A stretch of 64,000 bases of DNA. Origin: Corbicula japonica (taxonomy: Eukaryota; Mollusca; Bivalvia; Venerida; Cyrenidae). Position numbers and translations under genes: made by a program. The stretch is from positions 124,001 through 188,000 of the forward strand of contig JAZAYU010000015.1 in assembly GCA_038501625.1 (NCBI GenBank). The letters are read 5' to 3'. Below the pieces are notes generated by a model. That model worked only from the letters and a program-made list of their open reading frames with translations, was not told the origin of the DNA and did not search any database. Positions within the stretch are counted from its first letter, which is position 1. Each line of letters opens with the position of its first letter. Positions 43,951 through 56,196 of the stretch are shown here, piece by piece.

Positions 43951-46900
43951 GCCAAACAATTCGCCGCTCAAAAGACCCCGAAACCCATACAACATGGTCT
44001 GATTTTGTAAAACAAACCCAACGAGTTATCCCGGTGAATTATAATGTTGTTTTCAGGACAGATATGACACATCGAGTACCGCTGTTTGGGGAGGATATTC
44101 GGCAAGAATTTATTCTCAGAGATAAAAGTGTGTTTGTGAACCATGGCTCGTATGGAACCATTCCGAAGTGTGTGCAGCAGAGAAGACTCAGGTATGACAA
44201 ACTTTGACGCCTTGGACCAATGAAGATCAGACCGTTTAGTCTGATCTGAATCTACTGTAACTGGTGAAAGTGTGTGGCTCGACAGGGACTCGAACACAAG
44301 GCCTCTCGCTTACCGTGCGAGCAACACACTTTTACACCAGTTACACCACACTGTTCGCATCTTGGCCAGAAATACTCTTATGAACATAAAAGCGGACAGT
44401 GTAGATCCTGATCATTCATCACATCCGTTCAGTGATCAAGATCTACGCTGCTCACACATGAATTGTCGGTCGTGTTCATGGACTTAAGTGTTTCAGGTGA
44501 ACGTTAAAAATAACTATCATGGACCCAGTATCATACTGTAATATGATAACAATCCCCAAACTCTAGTTTGTGATTGGTCAGGTCAGAGACTTAGCTTTAT
44601 TTTAACCAATCAGGGCCTAGGATCAGGAGACCAGTCGCCATTTCAGCCAATCAGGTGCTTGAGATTTGAGACTGGTTTTCAATCTCAGTTTTTAAGGTGA
44701 GGACACAGCCGACCCCGTTTACTGAAGACAAGCGGCGTTTAAAAGCTTTATATTCGAATGTCTGCGCAGTAATTTCTTTAATTATTTCGCTCCCAGCTAC
44801 AGACACTATCATTTATAAGTAAAGCATGACGAAGCTCAACTTCTTATTCATTGCTTCAGATAACGGTTAACGTCCGGTTATTTTTCTTTAAAGATTTTTC
44901 TTGTTTAAATGTTAGTCGGCAGGTCATGTTGATAGCAACGACATTTAACAGACACTTGTAATTATAAACTGTAGCTAGAGTGACCACGTTTGTACGGTGG
45001 CCACTATATACTGTTTAAAATTTTAAAAAATGCTCGTGTTGAAGTGAGCCTTACGTCACGATACTCAGCCTGTTTTCAAAGACCACTCCAGGAAAAACAC
45101 ATGTGGTTATGAAGGAAGGCGGTTTTTGCTCATGGTGAAATATTTCTGGGGAAATATTTCTTTAAATCAGACAGTGGGACAATTAATATGTAATATGTTG
45201 GAATGTACAAAGATATACACATTAAATTGACAGTTTGTCATCTTAAAATGAACAGTACGGCTTATATGCTCACCATTACAGATACATGGAAGAGATGGAG
45301 AGCCACCCAGACATCTGGTACCGCTACTCACTGCAGAAATATCTCCCCATGGCCGCCGAGAAGGTCGCCCAGTTCGTCGGCGTCGACGCTAAAGACACAT
45401 TCCTCATGCAAAATGTCACCAAAGGTAGTCACACATAATACCTGAATTATGTCATGTTTATAATCTCGTGACCATGTTTTATACACACGGTTTTAAGTGG
45501 CACCATGTTGGGATGATACAATAGTATTATCCGTCAGTCAATACATCTCCAACTTTGAAAATCAACCGGTCAGCAAAAATCGATAATGATTTCTCAATGA
45601 ATTGTTAAGGAACAATTCCGTTTAATCTTTAATACAATTTTATTTTTTAAACAGTAAAGAAACCCAACAAATTCGCCCATTTGCTGCCAACTGAAAGTAA
45701 ACTTTTAGAAAAGAATATTGCTTATTTTTGAATTCACTGTACCAAATTTTACATTCTATTTAATATTTATACACTAAACATTGTCAACACTAAATATTGT
45801 CAATGCAGCTCTGTTTACCAGTAATTCCTCCGCCATAACATAGATGTTTGCAAAACACAGTACAAATCGTAAATAATCCTTTCAGCCGTGAACACCGTGC
45901 TCAAGAGTTATCCGCTAAGACCGGGAGATGCATTTCTTATCACAAACCTCACATACAGCGCAGTACGCCTCGCAGCTAGGCATACTACCTCCATGGTGAA
46001 TGGTAAGTTTTATCATACAGCGCAGTACGCCTCGCAGCTAGGCATACTACCTCCATGGAGAATGTAAAGATTCATCATATTGTGAAGAACGCCTCGCAGC
46101 TACGCATACTACCTCCATGGTGAATAGTTTTATCATACAGTGAAGTAAGCCTCGCAGCTAGGCATACTACTCCCATGGTTAATGGTAAGTTTTATCATTC
46201 AGCGCAGTACGCCTCGCAGCTAGGCATACTACCTCCATGGTTTATGGTGAGTTCTATCATACAGTGAAGTACGCTTCGTAGCGAGGCATATTACCTCCAT
46301 GGTTAATGGTGAGTTCTATCATACAGTGAAGTACGCCTTGCAGCTAGGCAAACTATCTCCATGATTAATGGTGAGTTCTATCATACAGCGCAGTACGCTT
46401 CGTAGCGAGGCATACTACCTCCATGGTTAATGGTGAGTTCTATCATACAGCGCAGTACGCTTCGTAGCGAGGCATACTACCTCCGTGGTTGTGAGTTCTA
46501 TCATACAGCGCAGTACGCCTAGCAGCTAGGCATACTACCTCCATGGTTAATGGTGAGTTCTATCATACAGTGAAGTACGCCTTGCAGCGAGGCACATTAC
46601 CGCCATGGTTAATGCAACTTAATGGTGAGTTCTATCATACAGCGCAGTACGCCTCGCAACTAGGCATACTACCTCCATGGTTAATGGTGAGTTCTATCAT
46701 ACAGCGCATTACGCCTCGCAACTAGGCATACTATCTCCATGGTTAATGGTAAGTTTTATCATACAGTGAAGTACGCCTCGTATCTAGACCTGGTTGTAGG
46801 TGAGTTTGTGATGTTAATCTGAAGTAGAGCTGCCAGTCCTAATGACTGATCTTTTTTGGTAGAAGATCGGACATTGAAATTTTGGGTTCGAATCCCACCA

Positions 46901-49900
46901 TGAATGTGTATGTTTTCTACAGTTACCTCATGTCTGCACGAGTTCTGATTTGAACACAGATCAGTCATTTAGCTTAAAAGCCGGTTTCAATCCGATTTTA
47001 AGATAACAATGTTTACAAGAGTCGAGGGTGTTGAACAATGGTATATCGTAAGTACACACGGATCAGTAAAACTTCATTTTCATGTGAAATATTTTAGTCA
47101 TGCTTACAAAAGAAGCAACTTGCCGAATATATTCCACACCTAAACTCAGTTAAAGATCTCTGTTGCTGCAAGCTTTAATGAAAAAACAACAACTTCATAA
47201 CCAAAGGTGTAACTGTCGTCAATGTATCTATAACTGTCGACATTATATGTGTACCTGATGACAATATGTGTTCAACTGTCGACATTTTATGTATAAAAAC
47301 CGACATTATATGTGTTAATTATCCATTTAAGGGTGCCAGGCCTATGCTCTGGAAATACAGTTTCCTATACACAGCGAGGACGATATAATACAACTATACG
47401 ACGATTTCCTGACCACACATCCGGATATACGGCTGGCTGTCATAGGTAGGATTACCTATCCTATACTGTACCCAAAGTTATAAAGCTGATTTATAAACCA
47501 GTCTCAAATCTCAAGCATCTGATTGGCTGAAATGGCGACCAGTCGCCATTTAAGCCAATCAGATGCTTGAGATTTGAGACTGGTTTACAAACTCTGCTTA
47601 ATAAACTTCAGCCCTGGGCTACAACAACATATCTAAATACAAACCGGCCAACGGTAATTAATACAGTGGTCTTAAAGCTGATAATTGGAGTTACAGATAT
47701 AGAACTGACCTATGAGAATTTGGGAACTTTTATTTTCTGATTTCTCTCTTTTTTTCAGGAAAATTAGCTTCATGTTTTCCACACTAGAATTGAAGGTCTA
47801 TAAAGCACCAGACGGTTATTGCCAGCCCTTGGTGTTTTATTTGTTGGTAATGCTTGGTAAGACCTGATGGTTATACCCACAGAATGGTTTATTCGTGCAT
47901 GTCATAGGCCTACTTGATTGTGAGCAAGATATAGTTGGTTGTCTTTGTTATTTTCAGACCACATTACAAGTCCGTCCTCTGTTCTGATGCCAATCAAGCG
48001 TTTAACGGAAGTATGTCACAAATGTGGCGTAATTGTTCTCGTTGACGGTGCGCATGCGCCAGGTCAACTTAAACTTGATCTCGTAGGAGTAGATGCTGAC
48101 TTTTACACAGGTTTGTTATCATTGTCGGTCTATAGTCGGGATACCACCATACCGATAGATAGCACACTTAAACCGAGGTACCGTATGTCGCCGGTTAGTG
48201 GTTGTTCAATGCGCATTGTACGAAAAATTAAAACCAACCATGGAACAGTCCACTATTCTTCAAAAACCTACAGAAATATTTAAGCAATGGCTGGTGGCTT
48301 TAAAACATAGGTATTCAGCGCTGAAAAAGAACAGTCGGTCGATGTCGGCCGATATCGCCATAGTTCGGGTCGCGGCGGTAGTTATCGTTTTTGCCCGGTG
48401 AAAATGTAATTTTATCAAATAGCACTAAATAAATAGTAAGTGTTTAGGTTAAATGATAAAATGGTTCAAAATGTGTTATAGAGGACAACCATTTTGACAT
48501 ATATCACGTTTAGAAAGAAAATAATTATAAAACAAGTTCCGGTCACGTGACCTTTTGGAGAATCCCCCCCCCCAATAGTCCCAATGAATATCGTTATCGT
48601 ACTGTTTGGAAGAAATATAACTGAGACAAACCTTAGTAATAATTCATATATATTTCAGGAAATCTCCATAAGTGGGTGTATGCCCCTCGGGGTTGTGCGT
48701 TCCTATGGATGAACCCTGCACGCAAACAGAACTGGCTGAGACCGCTGATAACAGCATGTTGCCACGGAGAAGGACTCAATACTGAGTTTGCATTTGAAGG
48801 TGATTATAAGGCCGTAATAGCTTTTTAATCGGCTTTGTTAAGGTTAAAAGAAATCAAGATGTTTTTTTTTACTTCACATAGCAGGGGCGCATGCCGAGCC
48901 CCAAGGATTTAAATATACGACAAATGTTATTTCTATCTGAATAATTATGACCTTTAACTAAAATCTTAACAGTTTTATACTTTGCCATCGTTTTGGTTTT
49001 GATCATGTAATACCATGATATATTTCTCCCTTGTTTTATCTGTTCGGAGAGTGTGTTTTCTGAACGCGGTTATTTCAGGGCTGAAGGTTATAAAACTGAG
49101 ATTGGAAACCAGTCTCAAATATCAAGCATCTGATTGGCTGAAATGGCGACTGGTTGCCATTTCAGCCAATCAGATGCTTGAGATTTGAGACTGGTTTCCA
49201 TGCTCAGTTTTATAACATTGGGCACTGATATGCGTATTTTCAAATTGTTATACGATTGTTCGGTTATTGCAGGTACAAAGGACGACACGGGATATCTGTG
49301 TGCCATTGACGCCATCGACTTTTACAACAGTATTGGAGGACTTGTAAGTTAATCATATATTGAGTTACTGATATCACATCCGACCCAAAGAAAAGAATTG
49401 CTTGTAAAACGTAATTGACCATATCGTTTCCGTTTTTTGGATAATTAAATTACAGGTAGGTTGAGAAACTAGACTTATTACATTAATACCATTGCTTAGA
49501 ATTCTGCATGACTATATGACACGGACATATTTCTATCAAACCCGTGATAAAGTTTTTAAAAAGTTGTGGAATTTTTTGTCATTTTCTATTTAAAAGTTAC
49601 AACGATTCGACTAATTTATTTCCGGTATATACATAAGATGTTAATAGTTTTCAGCAGTTAAAATAATAGAAAGCTTATCAAGGATAGCCTAATATGTGTG
49701 TTTGATAAACTATAAACTTATATTGACTTATTTCCTCGCACATTCGCAAAGGTTGTTGCGCGCTTGCAAAATTCCCAATACAGTGTAAGCACATGACACA
49801 TTTTTGCGCATGTATTTGATCGCGAAATATTCCGAAATTCAACCCAGTTAACTAAGTTCATTTATTCTATTCTGCTGAAAATGGCGGTGTTATGAATGAC

Positions 49901-50857
49901 GTTTTATATTCATGTTTCATGTTTTTTCCCGCCAGGATGCAGTGACGAAGTACACATCTGCACTGCGGGAGCAAGCGGTGTGTTATCTAGAGAAGAGGCT
50001 GCAGACTGAACGCCTGGGAATGCCAGATAGTATGGTGCCACCGAACCTTCAGATGTTGCTTCTCCCTCACATACCCAAGTTCTCCGAACATCCGGTACGT
50101 GGACCGCGCTAGCGACTTTTCTCTTTCGCTTGATACACATTCTGCCTTCTTGAACTTAAAACCCGCGCTTCTTTTCCCTTTCCGTGAATTTACGGATCTT
50201 ACAGTTAAAAAGCACAATTAACGGTTATGAACCTATCATTAAGCAAGTTCATAGACAAATCCTCAGGTCGGTCAAAGAGCTCATTTCAACCGTTTCAAAG
50301 TCTGTATCTGAAGTTAGCAGCCTAAGATATTTGCAATCTTTCACGTTTTTAGACGATACTTTTGTATTTATGTTAGACTTTCCTTATTGATATTTTCACA
50401 ATTTTGAAACAGTGGAATACATTTTTTTTGACATGTTTAGTCGAACTACTTTTCTTCAATTATTCGTTAATTATTACCTCCCTTCCCAAATTTACAGAAT
50501 TGTTTGACAAGAGTACATAAAATAAAAAGCATTTTTGTTTATCAATTTCTGTTGGTCTCTCGTTAAATAAAACCAAACAAACATCTTCTGTATATTAATG
50601 AACACTTAAGCGAAAGCAACGTAGAACAAAAATGTTTATAAAAGGCAATTCTCGTTAATTTTAAATTCGTTTTGCAGGACAAGTATGGCGAGCTCCAAAA
50701 GTTGATTGTTGACGTTTATGACGTACAAACCTACATACACGTGGTAGGCGGCCGCCTGTGTGTGCGAGTGTCTACCCAGGTGTATTACACAATGAATGAT
50801 TACGTCAAACTAGCCGACGCGCTCATTGACCTCATGTCAAAGAAAAACGAAGAATGA
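43947..50857 (+). CDS. Class V PLP-dependent aminotransferase-fold enzyme, isopenicillin N epimerase-like
   Basis: Nine exons join in frame to 440 residues: 43947-44191, 45282-45424, 45886-46002, 47332-47445, 47958-48110, 48659-48799, 49273-49343, 49936-50094 and 50678-50857. All borders are GT-AG with matching phase. Visible signatures are the N-terminal VFVNHGSYGTIP (residues 62-73), VLVDGAHAPGQ (Asp236 for the pyridine nitrogen, His239), YTGNLHKWVYAPRG with Lys262 as the expected Schiff-base lysine, and C-terminal RVSTQVYYTMNDY (Arg411, probable carboxylate contact). This order is typical of isopenicillin N epimerase-like proteins, a group that also includes cysteine desulfhydrases and the ergothioneine C-S lyase EgtE. 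The substrate cannot be told from sequence; a C-S lyase or desulfhydrase role is as likely as racemisation. No signal peptide is visible, so cytosolic. The start is the first in-frame ATG after a stop at 43911. Intron 3 begins with the minisatellite described at 45957. Confidence 0.9.
44205..44490. repeat. F1 copy split by a tRNA-like insertion
   Basis: Left remnants (GATCAGACCGTTTAGTCTGA, CTGAATCTACTGTAACTGG) and right remnants (GCGGACAGTGTAGATCCTGA, GATCAAGATCTACGCTGCTC) are separated by a tRNA-like sequence (44268-44352). It lies in intron 1. Confidence 0.5.
44268..44352 (-). repeat. tRNA-like sequence, minus strand
   Basis: Read on the minus strand: a possible acceptor stem GTGTGGT / GCCACAC, a perfect anticodon stem CTCGC/GCGAG around ACGGTAA, and a B-box-like TGTTCGAGTCC. 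The base before the anticodon is C instead of the invariant U, and the D-arm is poor. It is therefore probably a tRNA pseudogene or SINE head (anticodon would be GGT, Thr). Confidence 0.45.
44521..44695. repeat. Diverged foldback family F2 copy
   Basis: The right arm is clear (AGGTGCTTGAGATTTGAGAC, TGGTTTTCAATCTCAGTTTT); the left part is rearranged. Confidence 0.55.
45957..46795 (+). repeat. Minisatellite of about 61-bp units that copies an exon end and splice donor
   Basis: The first unit is the end of exon 3 of the aminotransferase gene (CGCAGTACGCCTCGCAGCTA, GGCATACTACCTCCATGGTG, AATG|GTAAGT). About 13 more copies follow directly in intron 3. Most keep a donor-like AATG|GTGAGT or AATG|GTAAGT and an upstream CATACAG that can act as an acceptor. 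The segment from GT to AG between copies is only about 18 bases. The copied exon piece is 44 bases and carries an in-frame TAG, so inclusion would break the protein. The last copy fades at about 46790. Confidence 0.95.
47471..47617. repeat. Foldback family F2 copy
   Basis: Near-perfect arms (CCAGTCTCAAATCTCAAGCA / TGCTTGAGATTTGAGACTGG) with loop GGCGACCAGTCGCC. It starts 26 bases after exon 4 of the aminotransferase gene. Confidence 0.85.
49078..49224. repeat. Foldback family F2 copy
   Basis: It runs from GGGCTGAAGGTTATAAAACT to TTATAACATTGGGC. The arms are intact. It lies in the intron before aminotransferase exon 7. Confidence 0.85.
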
Positions 50858-50929
50858 AAAATTGACCAAAAAAATGCTAGTGTCACGGTACAAATCTTGT
50901 CACAATTTGGGGTGAAGGTGTGTAAGCGG

Positions 50930-51030
50930 AGAGTCGGGCTCAGTCGGGAGAGCATTCGCCATGGTTCGAGTTCCGGTCATGCTGCACATTCTTTCTCACC
51001 CTGTGACATTTGGCGCCCAACGTGGGGTCC
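50930..51030 (+). repeat. tRNA-like piece next to a retroviral-type primer binding site
   Basis: GGCTCAGTCGGGAGAGCATTCG and TGGTTCGAGTTCC look like D- and T-arms. Then TGGCGCCCAACGTGGGG (51011-51027) resembles the primer binding site that follows the 5' LTR in Gypsy-type retrotransposons, preceded by CTGTGACAT. No gag or pol frame follows, so at most a remnant is present. Confidence 0.35.
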
Positions 51031-51513
51031 GTGATAGCTGGCAGGGGTGGATACCAGCCTGATTACCTTTTGGAGCTTGGAACATTATAAATCTGTTATA
51101 TAATATCTTAATTGCAAGTAGTGAAAGATCATTGAACTCTGAGCAAGGCTGAATTTTAAGGAACAGGATGCGTACTTTGACACGATTTGAATCAATGTGT
51201 AGGGGACAGATAGTTCTACGTCCAGGTAGCGCTCCTAGCAAAAGGGGACATAGCTTAATTTTCTATAACTGTCTGCCAGTGGACGAAACAGAATGGGCCA
51301 GACACTTCTGCTGCAATCATGGTGAACAATACATTTGCTGGACAAATGAAAACACATGCTGAAATTAATGCTGTCGCCATATTTTCACGGACATTCTTTC
51401 TAAATTGGCGTCTCTTTTATTAAATCAGCCCAATCACAGTACAGAGTGAAATACTTAAATGTTTCTGTGGTGATTAACATTAAGTAAAACTTTGCTATAA
51501 ATGACTGAACAGT

Positions 51514-51660
51514 GTGCAATGTTAAAAAATGAGCATGGAAACCAGTCTCAAATCTCAAGCATCCGATTGGCTGAAATGGCGACTGGTCGCCATTTCAGCT
51601 AATCAGGTGCTTGAGATTGGAGACTGGTTTCCAAACTCAATTTTATAACCTTCAGCCCAG
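51514..51660. repeat. Foldback family F2 copy
   Basis: Arms GGAAACCAGTCTCAAATCTC and GAGATTGGAGACTGGTTTCC with loop GGCGACTGGTCGCCATTTC. Confidence 0.85.
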
Positions 51661-54638
51661 TAGTGAATTTCGCTGAAATTTTGGACTTCTCACTTCATTT
51701 AGGAACGGATTTAGTGAATATTACCCTTAAGTAAAGTTATAACAACTTAAGCTTTAAATATATCCACAAACAGGTTAACTGTAAGATTATTACATCACAT
51801 TAACATTGTTTACATGTCTTCTATAGTTTAAATTATAAGATTTTATATTTGAATACACCTTATATTTTCTTCAGTAAGGAAATTTATGACTCTTATGATG
51901 TATTAACACTTTTCAGGCGAAATTCAATCTAATTAATGATATATAGAAAATTATACCTGTACCAGGTATATGGTAATCTTCAATACCTAGTGTCTGTTCC
52001 TCAATATAATCTTCGTGCTTATAAAGTTTAACCATTAACTTCCAGGAACTAATACAACATGTATCCAAGCCTCTGTCCATTTTATGCTTAAAATGTGTTA
52101 CTAGATAAACCTTGATTGAACAGTTTCTGTCAAAGGTTGCAGTTGACTTTCACTGATTTGCTAATTAAATAAATGTGAAAACAACCAAAAGTATTGTTAA
52201 TTATTTGTTTTTATTAAAAAATCTCACTGGAACGACATTAAACCATTTCAAGTAACAGATTGTTTTCCTTTAACCTTTACGTGCTCCACTCCCTGTCGAA
52301 CATATGGCAGCACTGACCTTCTACTATATAAATAAACACAGAAACGCCACTGTTAACTGTGGTTAAGGAAGTTCAGAAAAGGAAAAAGACTTGCGATACG
52401 ATGGCTGCTTTTGTAATGAGATATATAGTTAAATATACAGCTTTTGTATGATGCCTAGTGATTGAATGGACCGTTTTGGCACGCAAAGTGACACTCGGAT
52501 CACGCTTCGGTGATTCTACGTAATCCGAAGCTTGCCGGAGATCGCCGAGTTGATACGATTGGCAAAGTGAAGCTAAGATTGGTGCTTCGAGGTACAAGGT
52601 GTGGTCAAGTGTTATCACCAAAATTGTTCAGGTGCTAGCTATTGTAAGATGTGCAGAGAAAGATGCACCGTAAAGTAACACGGTTATCTGCGAGGATTCC
52701 GATTCGAAGCACGTAAAAATGCCGTCCGAAATAAATTTCATGGTAAATGTCGCATTTAGAATACGGCGTTTTATGATGCACGGGTCAGAGCACGGGTCTT
52801 GATTATCTGTCTAATGCAGACGGCGTTTCGCTGTTGAGTAAAGTGCCTACCAAAAACTTGTCAATTTGTGCGAAAGCCGGGAGTCGGCGGACAACGATGG
52901 TCCGGAAAAGCGATTTGAACATGCTCAAAAGTTCTCACTGATATCCCACCCTGGCTAACCTGGTACGCTTCGCGAACGGCACTACGCCGCGATCACGGCA
53001 TATGCTACGCTTTTAACCGGCATAACCGTTGTCAATGTAGGAAATTTTGTGGGGTAAGGTGAGAAAATTGCAGTTTTTGGTTAGATATTTTAATAATACT
53101 CAAACCAATAGGCCTGTACGGTTGTCAAATCATGACTATTTATGATTCTAGTCTTCTCTGTGTCCAGAATACAGTAGTTTGCTCAATCATTCGTGAAAAT
53201 GGACCTCTTTGTGCTGCAAAAGTTGTTAATTTCCTGTTCAAATGTTTTTTTCCTGAGCTAAACTAAAGTTTAGTGAAGAATTATGACTGCATAAAAAATC
53301 TCTGTATTGGAGGACTACGCAGTGTAAAATTTGTGTGTGTTTAAATATATTTTACATACTTCTTGCCAAAAAATGAGAGGCCACGCACCGTACACCGGCA
53401 CATGATTTTTGCAACCATGTGTGTCACGGCAATTTATTCGATGCTGGTATAAAACTATACATGTACTTTAATTATCAAAATCTCTTTACTGTTTCTTCAC
53501 ATTTAGCATAGGCTAGTGATTTAAGGGGTATCTTACCTGGTCGCAGTTACACGCCTCGTGCGTTAGACACACGCTAGTCATGCGTAAGACGCACATTGAT
53601 TACACTCGAGATGTTTCATCCTATTCTAGAACGCTCAAAAATTGGACGATTGAAATCTTCAGAGAACGTTGGCTAGAAAAAGTAAGGTTAGCATCTAGAA
53701 TTGCGCTTTAATGTACGGTGATGGTTGGATATTTGGGAGATAGATTACGCGACACGTTGCAGTTTAACGGGCATTGTAAGACATCTTCACCAGGTTACGC
53801 TACGTATCACTAAACAAAGTAAGGTAACCGCTTAAATTGAGCGTTGATGTACGGGGATGGTTAGAAACAATACTTATTCAAGTATAGCTAAGGAATGTCT
53901 GCTAAACAGCAAGACACCGGACACCGGACAACAAATTACTGAATTTAAAGTCAATTTAACAGTTAAAGGAACTATGCAAGTTTACCAGGATACTCATGTC
54001 CATAGTTAAACAAAACTGATATTTATGTATTTCTTGATCTATTTTGTTCAGACAAATTTGTAATTGATTCTGAATTATTTCAAAATGAACCAGTATATAC
54101 ATAAGTAAATATTGTGTAATCTTATTTTCTTATTCAAATATCTCAAAGTTGCATTCTCATATGTACTCCACTAGTTTCTGTATACATGCTGTACTTTATG
54201 TTTTCCCCTTTTTCAAACAGTTTTATTTTAACTATTTATTAAAACTGTGCAAATTGGCAACAACTTATTATCTCCTGTTTTTTACTGTTACCACTTGTGT
54301 GTTTTGTCATTTCTTTATAACCATTCATTGATCCTTTGCTTTGTTACAATGTTGCTGTTATTTTTCCTTGTTTATTATTTTTGTTGTTATTTCCCATTCA
54401 TTGACAATCTGCAATGTAACTTTCATAAACGGCACTGAGCCATCACTTCATCACTGCTGAACACTACATGTAATACCACTTTTATAGATCTATTTACACG
54501 CTGCTAGAAACGTGATTACAATACATTCACGGAAAATATAATCCAGCATCTTTATGCAATAATCCAAAGAAATCCTTATTGTTTTTAAACCACTGACATC
54601 TATCACGTTAATTCCATGTACAATAAAACACAATCTTC
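51661..54638. other. Intergenic stretch without a recognised gene
   Basis: About 3 kb with no family-like frame, RNA gene or repeat of the window's families. Confidence 0.35.
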
Positions 54639-55053
54639 AGAATTCACAGACACTTGTTTAGGGGTCATTTGCTTGCCCTATATGCCTATATATATAAGCC
54701 TATATATAGGCTTACAGGTATCTAGATCCAAAAGTGGGCAATTTCAGGAAATAAACAGATGATCTACAGCATGAAATACAACTACAATCACTTAGAACAC
54801 AAAATATCCCAGTTTGAAAAAAATACCCGTTCACCTATAATTAACCAGAGTATTATAGGTGAACGGGTATTTTTTTCAAACTGGGATATTTTGTGTTCTA
54901 AGTGATTGTAGTTGTATTTCATGCTGTAGATCATCTGTTTATTTCCTGAAATTGCCGACTTTTGGATCTAGAGACCTGTAAGCCTATATATAGGTCTATA
55001 TAGCTCTATAGGCATATAGGGCCAGTAAATGACCCCTAAACAAGTGTCTGTGT
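54639..55053. repeat. Near-palindrome with arms of about 200 bp
   Basis: The left arm starts AGAATTCACAGACACTTGTT and the right arm ends ACAAGTGTCTGTGTCAGAATT. The arms agree almost base for base, including AATAAACAGATGATCTACAG and GAAAAAAATACCCGTTCACC, and meet at a loop of about 14 bases (ATTAACCAGAGTAT). The largest difference is a variable TATATAGGC stretch near 54690 and 55000. It is most likely a foldback MITE. Confidence 0.95.
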
Positions 55054-56151
55054 CAGAATTCACTACACGTGTTTTGACCCAGACGGTATGACGTCATTTT
55101 ACACCATTGGGAAAACCCAACAGCCAGTTGCTAAAAATAAACCTACTGAAATCTAAAACATTAAAGCAGCACATTCCTGTAATATATGTCTACAATTTTT
55201 ATTGCAGTCTATTAGAATATTTTCATGATTTTTTACGACAATAAACCTATATGTATATATATCAGTAATTTTCGTAACATTTCCCCCTTTTTCTACATCA
55301 CCTCCTTTTTTGACTTAAAAATTTGTTTGTTAACCATGTCATGTGTGAATATGTTATTTACTATGAATTGTATACTCATGTACCTGTATTTTATGGTTTG
55401 AGTTAATAAAGTATTGTTCTGTTCTGTTCTGTTCTGTTTAAGAAGATTACGTTATAAACTTTCTCAAAATAAAATGTTATATAGAACACGAGAACAATAT
55501 CGCATATCGCAAGGAACTATTTTTAACGCTGAACATCTGAAATAACTTTTGCTAAAAAAATAAATAACCGTTGATGAGGAACACATTAAAAACAACAAAA
55601 ACAAAACGTTGGTTTTTGACGAAATTCAGGACATTGTCTCAAAAAAGGCACAAGAAATTATACTAAAATAAGTGTCATTTGTAACCAAACATTTTTCTCT
55701 TCAATAATGAAAATTGACGTAATTTCAACAATTACTAAAATATTCGTAATCAAAAGAAAATTACCACACTGCCACTTACTTCAGTTGAAATATGAATTAT
55801 CATTTGAATAGAAGCATTCAAACTTTAACAAATAAACAACAATAAGACTTATTTACCAACATAAATAACAAAAGATTTCAAGTTTTGTTGTGTTCTCAAT
55901 ACAATACCTTCTATCATGTATCTATGCGATTATTTGTTTATATAGAATACAAGAATGATTACCTTTTGTTGTAGATGGCAGCACATTTCCTTATCTGTAG
56001 AACTGCATACAGCGTCTGCGAGCTTAAAAACAAGTTGATTTTGGAAACTAAATTTAATACTAATTGTATTTTATTTTATAAATTCACAAGTAAGCGATAT
56101 TTTTGTATTAATATTATTACTTTTATTATTATTATTATTATTATTATTATA

Positions 56152-56196
<45 letters not shown>

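Noticed and set aside
18960..46795. Regular repeats with similar spacing as CRISPR arrays
   Set aside because: Units are contiguous with no unique spacers, they carry splice sites, and the genome is eukaryotic.
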